In this document: positions 56,611 through 64,000 of the stretch, one piece after another
How positions within the stretch are numbered: the first letter of the stretch is position 1
How the letters are laid out: each line of letters begins with the position of its first letter
Assembly: GCA_017354895.1 (NCBI GenBank)
Contig: CP071498.1
Location: 2,480,001-2,544,000 of the forward strand
Length of the DNA: 64,000 bases
From: Podospora comata
Lineage: Eukaryota; Ascomycota; Sordariomycetes; Sordariales; Podosporaceae
Direction: 5' to 3'
Program-made: the position numbers and the translations under genes
Notes under the pieces: model-generated
Seen by the model: only the letters and a program-made list of their open reading frames with translations
What the model was told of the DNA's origin: nothing
The model's database searches: none

Positions 56611-57157
56611 CTTGAACTGTGAGATGTCAGGGTGAGAAAAGGTTGAAAGTGAGTGAGAGAAAGATGTGAGGTATAAGAAAAGGGGTCTTTAAGCTGCCTG
56701 GCTTGGCAGGTGATTGGGGCCCCCCCACCTGGCGGGCCTTGGCACGGGCCGCGGGGATAAGGATGAGCTGGGCCCAAAGCTAACAACCATAAGGATGCGA
56801 CTGCAAGATATTTGTGTGTTTTGGAGACTAAGTATTCTTGTTGTCAACTGCCTTAAACAATCGGAAATGTCATTCACATCATGCATTGTCTCGTCATGGT
56901 CATATATGCCTATCAGCCCGAACACAACAGAACCATATCCAACCCCATTCCAACACCAAAGGTATACTCAAAACAATCCCTCAAACTCCGCGCCCATCAT
57001 GCCAGCTACAAACCAAGATTATGGACAGATGTAGAATAGGTAAGCCACGCACTGCATGCTAGGAATGCGAATCAAGGTTTGGAGACAAAAAGCACAAGGG
57101 GGTATAAGAACAAACCAAACCAGCAAGTCACCGAAGATCCAACCCATGGCTTCCTCT
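56611..57157. other. Intergenic region
   Basis: Promoter of the Cys-rich gene at the left and 3' UTR of the 557-aa gene at the right. No gene is supported. Confidence 0.45.
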
Positions 57158-58831
57158 TCAAAAGACGTCCTCGTCCTCCCATCCCCCACCACCTAAATCA
57201 TCTTCATCCGTCATTTCTACCTCCACCTTCGTCCCTAACGCCTCTTTCCCTTGTCTGATCATCGCCATTAACCTTGCGTTGAAAGCATCCACTTTCATGT
57301 CAGCGTCCCTCTCCGCGGCCAGCTTCCTCGCTGCAAGCGCCTTAGCCTCGGCATCTAACCTTTGGCTGGCCTTGATCTCCTCCGGGTCAACGCTCGCAGC
57401 TAATAGTGAGTGCCTCCGAGCCGTGGCAGACGCGCCACTCTGATTGCGCCGGTGAATGGTGTTGGCTGTGGTTTTTGTCGGCGATATGGGTCGCGAGGAG
57501 ACCCCACTTCCAACACTCAGCCGTGGACTTTGTCGACTGGACGGGCGTGAGGCAGAGCTAGGGATTGGTAATTGGCTTGGAGAGGCGAGGGCGGCGAATG
57601 GGTTCTTCGTTGCAGGCTGTACCGGCATCGGAATGCGGCTAGGGGTAGAGGGGGCAACGGGAGCCTGGCGGGGAGAGGCAAAGCTTGCTGGTTCGCGGGG
57701 TGGGACGAGAGGGGAACCTGCGTGGGAGGTCCGCAGGGAAGGCCGAACTGCGGCAGCCCGGGTCGGTGTTCCTGTGAACCTGGAGGATGGAACACTGATA
57801 CGCCGGCCGGAGCTCACGGCTGTGGAGGAGTAGTATCCAGGCCGAGGGGAATGTCGCACTATAGAGGCCGGTGTTCTCACTGGGACCGCCCTGGCATCGG
57901 AGCCAAATCGCCTTTGGTTTGTGTTAGCCGGACCGTCCACCATTACCCAATTCTTGAGTTCGTCGTTGTTGTAGCTAACTTGCCTCCGTTTGGGGGCTGG
58001 TGGTTGTGGAGTAGAATCCGGTGATTCGATGTAGGAAACTGCATCCTGGTACGGGGAAAACGGCTCGTAGGAACCGGTTTTCTCCTGGTCGTTTTTTGGC
58101 TCGGGGTATTCATCCTGTATCCTTTGGTCGGTCATGGTCTCTTCGCTCGCTGGAGTAGGTTCGTCGTGCTGGTTAGCCCACGGCTTTCCTGTAGTCTCGG
58201 GGATCGTCGTTCCATTCGCCGTGTACGCTGTCCCTCCGCCCGCCTGGAAGCCCCTGAATGCGCCCTTTGTGCAGAACTCCCATACCTTCCCTACCACCTC
58301 ACCCAACGTGCCCAGCGTGAATATCCTCCATGCCGCCGAAGTCGACGGTTGTGCGTTCGGGGTGTCGTCGTGGTGCGCTGATGGCACCTCGAAGTCTGGG
58401 GCAACCTTGGTGGGACCTAAAGCTCTCCTGTAGTCAACATCAGAGTAGACACTGTCCTCCAACAGGCCATTCTCAACCCCGATGGGAGCCCCCATCGGCG
58501 TTGCATTGATTTGCCCTGCCAGAGTATATCTAAACTGACGACCCTTCTCCTCTTCTCTGATGTCGTGCGCACCCTCCATGTCCATGTTCCATCCCATCGG
58601 TGTTGATGACCTTGTGCTGGCACGTTTTCGCTTGGCAGTGGCTGTGCCGAGGGCACCGTTGCCGTGTGTGTTCGTCATTGAGACATCAGAATACAGGCTC
58701 CCGTAGGTCGAGGCGGTCGGTGATGTGGCCGGAGGTCGAAACATGCCTGCGCTAAGTGTCTGGCCAGATTTTGGCGACGTATCGAAGTGAAATGTGCCAG
58801 GCACATGGAACTGTGGTGAGTACGACGCCAT
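57158..58831 (-). CDS. Hypothetical Ser/Pro-rich protein, 557 aa
   Basis: The frame extends to 59005, but the first ATG is at 58831 (MASYSPQFHVPGTFHF). The protein is largely disordered: Ser/Thr/Pro/Ala-rich with several KRKR- and RR-type basic clusters (TAKRKRASTR, KRRQVSYNND), suggesting nuclear localisation and phosphorylation. A short ordered segment at about residues 165-195 reads AAWRIFTLGTLGEVVGKVWE and then FCTKGAFRGFQAGGG. The C-terminus has an Ala/Lys helix (LDAEAKALAARKLAAERDAD) and an acidic end (DEDDLGGGGWEDEDVF). I do not recognise a named family; the short ordered segment and the helix are the parts most likely conserved. Single exon. Confidence 0.75.
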   Translation of the reverse strand: MASYSPQFHVPGTFHFDTSPKSGQTLSAGMFRPPATSPTASTYGSLYSDVSMTNTHGNGALGTATAKRKRASTRSSTPMGWNMDMEGAHDIREEEKGRQFRYTLAGQINATPMGAPIGVENGLLEDSVYSDVDYRRALGPTKVAPDFEVPSAHHDDTPNAQPSTSAAWRIFTLGTLGEVVGKVWEFCTKGAFRGFQAGGGTAYTANGTTIPETTGKPWANQHDEPTPASEETMTDQRIQDEYPEPKNDQEKTGSYEPFSPYQDAVSYIESPDSTPQPPAPKRRQVSYNNDELKNWVMVDGPANTNQRRFGSDARAVPVRTPASIVRHSPRPGYYSSTAVSSGRRISVPSSRFTGTPTRAAAVRPSLRTSHAGSPLVPPREPASFASPRQAPVAPSTPSRIPMPVQPATKNPFAALASPSQLPIPSSASRPSSRQSPRLSVGSGVSSRPISPTKTTANTIHRRNQSGASATARRHSLLAASVDPEEIKASQRLDAEAKALAARKLAAERDADMKVDAFNARLMAMIRQGKEALGTKVEVEMTDEDDLGGGGWEDEDVF

Positions 58832-60054
58832 GGGGAACGGCTGGGCGGTGCCGAAGTGTGTCTCGATCGCGATGTCGACGCCCGACTGTTCCAGCGCAGA
58901 GCTTGATGGTTCAATGATCCGACAAGCTGATGGGGTGGAATGATCGCAGACTGTTGATTCGCAGGCTCTCAGTCGCAGTGAATGGCGTGCATTCAGCAGA
59001 CGCACATGGTCCGCCTGTAATCACTATTCGTTCTTCGGTCTGAACTGCTGTCTTTTCCGCGCGGTGTTCAAGGTTGGACAATCTCTTTCCTCACAGTCGA
59101 GTCGGGACTGAAGGGGCTGGTCTGGTCTGGTGGTCCCGTGGTTGAGTTGTCAGCGAGTGGGGTTGTTGAGCTGGCGGAGCTTGACGAACAGCCAACCAGA
59201 TGTAAGGGCTGGCGAACTGGTGAGCGCCCGGTGCAAGTGGCAGCTTCACCGCCAACCTCAAGCCCGGATCCCTATCTTGCGATTGTTGTCGCACTGGAGC
59301 CGCTGTGTTCAAATGGCCACGCCGGGACTTTTGTCAACTGTCGGGGCATATAAACATTGGCCGTCTCAGGAGTTGGAAAGCGAATGGATGGATCTTTGCT
59401 CCTTCAATTGTGGGAAAGCACCGTCGCCGAATGTTTTTTGTTGAAGTGGAATGCGCCGGCGCCAAATATTCACCGCCTAGCTGGTATATCCCGGCACTAA
59501 AAGTGGGTGACGTAGCGGCGGGTATGTGTTAAAGCCGTTCTGACAGTTCTTGGTCAGGGACCAAGCGCAATGCTGAAGATCCGAGGGACTGAGGCAAAGG
59601 GAGGTCACAATGTCACGGTTGTCACCACTCTTCGAAGAATGATAGTTTGGGATAAGTATCAGGTTGTCAGCGGTCATTGGCATGTTCTGGTCAACAGCGC
59701 GACCACGACGGTTGCTGTGGCAAACAAGGGCCATTGAAAATATTGATGGTGGGGTTTGGAACAACACACCAATGCAGAGAAGGCGGTTGAAATTTGGGGA
59801 ATTTGTACGTACAGTGCTTTATTGGAACCCGCCCCCACCATTAAATCCGGGGTCTTCTCCATATCACCGACTTTCAACATCATATGCTGCCTATTGTAAT
59901 GGTGCAACTAATAGTTGTAGTTATTGCTTCTAAACCTTGCGGTAGGAATAGCCTCGTCATGCCATGCAAGTCCCACACAAAACCCAAATGCTCCGCGCAG
60001 AATGCCCGTTCATAAAAAGCAAAAATCATGGCATCATAACCCTGACCTCGCCGT
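58832..60054. other. Intergenic region, 1.2 kb
   Basis: Promoter of the 557-aa gene at the left and 3' UTR of the HD gene at the right. Frames on both strands (59130-59444 plus, 59477-59767 minus) lack domains. Confidence 0.45.
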
Positions 60055-61001
60055 CTACTCCTTGTTGTAGTAGTCGTCCTGCATAGCCTTCTTCTGAGCA
60101 GAGACGCCGGAAGATTTGACGGCTTTGTCGCCCCTAACGTGCTCATGTCCAACCCAGTACGCATTCCACTCCTTCAAGAGATCGTCCGCCCAGGCCTGAA
60201 TCTCGGGCAGTACGATCCTAGTCTTAACGTAGGCAAATTCACCCAGGTCTAGCTTGTGGTCACCGCGCTTCTCGTACTCTACCATCTGCAAAAGAAGCTC
60301 CATCTTGTCAATGTCGTGCACATAGTGGCTCTCCAGTGTCTTGGAGTCTTCGTATTCTTGCCAGATGGCGCGAATCTCCTCGCCCACCTTCCCGCCGTCC
60401 ACGTTGCCCAGCAAGCCCTTGGTGATGTAGTCCATAGTTGTGGCCTCCCGGCGGCTCTTCTCCTGCTTTGGAACTCCGTCCACGGGTGTGATATCGCCAA
60501 CAATCGACTCGGCCATGTCGTGAATCAGGCACATCTTCATGCACTTCGCCATGTCGAGTTTGCTAGCCAGCGCTGGGGGGGCAAGCATGCTGATCAGGGA
60601 CATGCGGTACATGTGGTCGGAGATGGATTCGCCCCTGAAACAAAATGTGTCAGTCTGGTCTCACAGAGTCAACACTGCTTGGAGCAACCCACCTGTTGAT
60701 TCCAAATCGCCGCCACCCCTCGCGCTTGTTCGTCTTCAGCTTCTCGAGAATGTGGAAGAAGGCTAGCGGTGAGGTTGTACCCTCGGTAGGCTTGTCGCCT
60801 GGAAGCGCATCGAGAACTTTGTCTACGGTCCACTCGCCCTCGACTTGGGGAAGTTGTACTTCGGCCACGTCTGTCCAGTCCAAAGATAAGCATCTGAGTG
60901 GCATGCGCAAGGAATTCTGGGTGTCGAAACCTACCTGGAACAGCATCATGGCCGTTTGCGGACACTCCATTCGAGCCGTTCTCTTTGGCGCTTGGAGACA
61001 T
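60055..61001 (-). CDS. HD-domain 5'-deoxynucleotidase (HDDC2/YGK1-like), 274 aa, three exons
   Basis: Exons 61001-60935, 60870-60693 and 60634-60055; introns of 64 and 58 nt have GTAGGT and GTGGGT donors and keep frame. The first 45 residues are polar. Then comes SPLAFFHILEKLKTNKREGW, the splice-built FGINRGESISDHMYRMSLIS with the first metal-binding His, the HD pair in KMCLIHDMAESIVGDITPVD, and a later VHDIDKMELLLQMVEYEKR with the last Asp. This is the full HD set for divalent-metal-dependent removal of phosphate from deoxynucleoside monophosphates, in cytosol or nucleus. Fungal members have about 220 residues; this one has an extended, charged C-terminus (SAQKKAMQDDYYNKE). Confidence 0.92.
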
Positions 61002-61884
61002 ATCTTGGCCCTGGTGTGTGTACTCGAAAAGGCAGAATGACGGAAGTGGCAGAATCGCCCCAGCTAAGTTGGGTGGGCGTTGACACAGTAAACCGTGAGG
61101 GCGTCGGCGTGGAAAGAACGAGCCAAACGTCAGAAGAAGTAGGGTATTTGATGCAAATCTCTTCTGTCACAGAACAGCAGGCAGTGGGCTTGTTTATACC
61201 TTTTCGCAAGAGAGGAAAACAAAGAGAAGCTGGCAGCAACCAAGAGTCAGATGAAACCCCAGATCTGGGTGCAGCTGTGGAGCCCTACCGCTGGCGGCCG
61301 GCATCTCAACAGCCCCACGTCAGCGGCACTGGGCGATGACTTCCAGGCCCTGAAAAGACAGGGGGGTTTTGCTCCAGCGCGGGCTGCTGGCATTTCCAAT
61401 TCGGTGCCTGAGAGAGGCACGGCCGGATCGGCTCGGGCCCCGGAAGATGGACGGGATGGAGATCGCTGAACCCTTCAGTGGATGCAGATTTGTGTGATGT
61501 CACCGGCCCTGCAAGTTAGGCTGCAACTGGCCATATTCTCCAGATTACACGCACCTTCATGCGACTTTGATCTTGACCTTCTACTTTTGATTCAAATTGC
61601 TCTCATACACCACATCACCCCATCACTCCATGCACCATTGCGAAAATGGGTCAACTTTCGATCTCGAGTCACATTCGGTGTGGGCAGCAGCATTCGCAAG
61701 TGATGTTCAAGTCATCTTCGACCTCCAGTCGGCCCGGAACCCAGTTGGCAGCCGAGACCTGCCTTTAGGAAGGTTATCAAGTTGTCTCATTTTTGACTCC
61801 ATCTCGTGGCTATTTGCAGAATCTCACTCAACACTCACTCTACCGGCCGAGAGATTTGTTTGAAACTCCGCAGGCTAATGACCA
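61002..61884. other. Intergenic region between HD and GMC genes
   Basis: About 880 bp with the HD promoter at the left and the 3' UTR of the GMC gene at the right. No gene is supported. Confidence 0.5.
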
Positions 61885-63824
61885 CTAACTTCGAAGTCCA
61901 GCATCTTCCAAAATCATGTCGGCTCCCTTCTCACCAATAGCATAAACCGTAGCCTGCAAATGCGCGCTGATATGCAGCGGCATCACGCTTGCATCGATCA
62001 CTCTCAACCCCTTCACGCCGTACACCCTGAGCCGTTCATCAGCCACACCGCCTGCCTGCCCAGCACGACCGCCCATCGCACAGGTCCCTATCGGATGCCA
62101 GTCTGTGATGGTATTTTCAACGATCCATCCTCTCAGGTCTTCATCAGAGACCACTGCCGACGAAGGAGAAGCAGGACCGGGGATGACATTTTTCAATGGC
62201 TTAGTCGAGCAAATCTTCTGCGCAAACTTGGCACCATGCAACATAATCTCAAGGTCGAGCTCCCCATGAGGACCAACATAATACTGCGGATCAATCACCG
62301 GCTGTTGGTGCGCGGTGGCTGGTACCCCATCAGCGGTTGGTCCATCTTTAGGATCGATATGGATGGACCCTCTCGAGTAGGGATACTGCAGCACCAACAG
62401 CATGGAGCAGTATCTCTTGCCCTCTTCCTTAGGCGCAAACGACGGGTTCCAGTTGCCGAGATCAAAGACGAATTCGACTTGGCCGAGCTGTTTGTCGGTG
62501 TCGAACCTGCTAGAGAGGATAGACCTTTGCTCGGCGCCAAAACGTTCTAACTGTTGGGACCTGGACGAGAGCGAAGCCACATCTTCTTCGGGTGCCAGCT
62601 TGGAAACGGGAAGATATGCCATTGAGCAGGGGAGGACGGTCAAACGACCGGACTTTTCTCTTTGGTATTGCTCGTAGGCGGTGGCGGCGATTTCTTCGAT
62701 GAACAGGTCGTCTGGATGGGGGAGCTTGGGGTCTACTTCGAAGACCGTTGGGAGCACTGGTGGTGATCAGCGACAGACATACTCAATGTTACAGTAGGAC
62801 TTACTGATATGCTCCTGCAGGTTTTCACCCACGTTTGGACTCTCAACCTTTAACGGAATTCCCGCAGCACCCAGAACATCAGCCCGGCCAACACCGGACA
62901 ACTCCAAAAGCTGTGGTGACTGGACGCTGCCTGCTGACAGGATGACCTCTCGAGCAGCTGAGGCGACATATTGCTTCCCGTAATGACTGAACCGCACGCC
63001 AGTAGCAGCCCATTCCCCGTCCTTCTTATCCAGAACGACTTGCTCAACGAGAGCCTCAGTAAGGATATGCAGATTCGCAGGCGGCGTCAAGCAGTAATGA
63101 GTCGCATATGATCTTGTGGCGGTCTCTGGGTTGACGGCCACAATGGTAGTCCACACACCCACATTTGATCCGTCCAAGTGAGCTGGATTTGACTCGACCC
63201 CCACCTCGTTGAAGGTTGCGTGCCACAGAGCATGCGAAGGCGAGAAGTCTCGAGTGTATGAGACATTGATGGGCCCATCTTCCCCCAGGAAGCTGCTTGG
63301 CTCGTTGTATGAGGCCTGGTGGTTGTCCTTAAAGTTTGGCGGAGGCGGATGGAATCGTTCTGACCTTTTGAAGTAAGGGCTGTCCACCCGTCAGTTCTGA
63401 ACTCACGTCTGTTGTAGCCAAAAGATGCTTACAGGAGAGAATCCCACCCCCAACCATCATTCCCCAGCTCCTCCCAGGCATTATAATCCTCCTTGCTTCC
63501 ACGATTCCAGGTCATATAATTCAGCGCACTTGATCCGCCTAGGACCTTCCCCCGGTTCCATGGGAGAGTTCGTCCGCCGAGACCGGGCTGGGGCGTGGTC
63601 TGGAAGTGCCAGTCGTAGGGTCCTCCCAGTGCTCGGCCAGAGTAGGCTGGGATGTCAATGTTGTCGTCGCCATAACCGCTTTTCCCTGCTTCGAGGACGC
63701 CGATGGTGAGGGAGGGGATTTCGGCTAGGCGGGAGGCGACGGCGAGACCAGCTGTGCCGCCGCCGATGATGAGGTAGTCGAACTTGATGGAGGAGAACTC
63801 CTGGGCGTCGGTTGAGGTAGCCAT
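61885..63824 (-). CDS. GMC-family FAD oxidoreductase, 612 aa, three exons
   Basis: Exons 63824-63433, 63379-62805 and 62756-61885; introns of 53 and 48 nt have GTAAGC and GTAAGT donors and both joins keep frame. The FAD-binding start is FDYLIIGGGTAGLAVASRL near residue 15. GMC signature 1 is in TLPWNRGKVLGGSSALNYMT and signature 2 in VILSAGSVQSPQLLELSGVG. Near the end are DWHPIGTCAMGG and the active-site region LHISAHLQATVYAIGEKGAD. No signal peptide or peroxisomal SKL end is seen, so a cytosolic enzyme is likely. The family oxidises alcohols such as choline, aryl alcohols or glucose, or acts in secondary metabolism; the substrate cannot be told. Intact and of normal length. Confidence 0.94.
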
Positions 63825-64000
63825 TTTCTCAGATTTCTCTTATCACGGCTTAAAATTGAGTGCAAAGAGGTAGTGAGACGAACGTCGTCGGGGGTAGGCT
63901 GTCAGTACTGTCGTTCCCGTTTTCTCATGTTGGAATTCTCCAACAAATGTCCACACTCATATCTAACGTATCGGCAATGAGCCACTATTCACATCTCTCC
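63825..64000. other. Promoter of the GMC gene, to the window edge
   Basis: Short upstream sequence of the GMC oxidoreductase; no other feature seen. Confidence 0.5.

Noticed and set aside
57456-58024. Plus-strand open frames with Gly/Arg-rich translation
   Set aside because: Antisense to the Ser/Pro-rich 557-aa gene.

Overview
The window is nuclear DNA of a filamentous ascomycete, most likely a sordariomycete and probably of the Sordariales. The evidence is many short introns (48-77 nt, GTRNGT donors and CTAAC/CTGAC branch sites), fungal-only families (DUF3638/DUF6606, DUF3433, HET, 2EXR-type), a Kex2-processed peptide precursor, a tRNA-Ile(AAT) with an intron, and a Fot1/pogo-type transposon whose in-frame stops are all TAG where glutamine is expected, the signature of repeat-induced point mutation (RIP). 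The exact species cannot be read from the sequence.

Layout. 1-6.6 kb: the tail of an unknown gene and a 931-aa C2H2 regulator. 6.6-16.6 kb: a six-exon, 3262-aa DUF6606/DUF3638/DUF3645 giant protein on the minus strand, divergent from a small C2H2 gene with two uORFs (17.5 kb). 18.8-26 kb: a secreted CAP protein, a protein kinase and a broken kinase-like gene, a small unknown gene, a pheromone-like peptide precursor and a small secreted protein. 27-31.6 kb: a GT32 glycosyltransferase divergent from an acyltransferase-3 membrane protein. 31.6-37.9 kb: a gene-poor stretch with a transposon end fragment beside a HET-domain gene. 38-44 kb: an Old Yellow Enzyme, tRNA-Ile, a broken MFS transporter and a P450. 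44.6-48.6 kb: a NACHT-protein tail fragment, a RIPped transposon and unresolved sequence. 48.6-54.7 kb: a DUF3433 membrane protein, a 2EXR-like protein and a GH11 xylanase. 55-64 kb: a broken Cys-rich gene, an unknown 557-aa protein, an HD-domain 5'-deoxynucleotidase and a GMC oxidoreductase.

The core-type genes (DUF3638 protein, GT32, HD phosphohydrolase, OYE) look intact. Decay is concentrated in accessory loci: MFS transporter, kinase-like gene, Cys-rich gene and NACHT tail. Several of the stops are C:G to T:A changes. The OYE / MFS pseudogene / P450 row may be the remains of a detoxification or secondary-metabolite locus, but no backbone synthase is present. The item most worth following up is the 132-aa secreted precursor at 24.1 kb. 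It carries four copies of a Cys-x7-Cys-Trp peptide separated by Kex2-type sites and resembles, but does not match, the known alpha-pheromone pattern. All exon structures were derived by hand from frame, splice signals and family fit.
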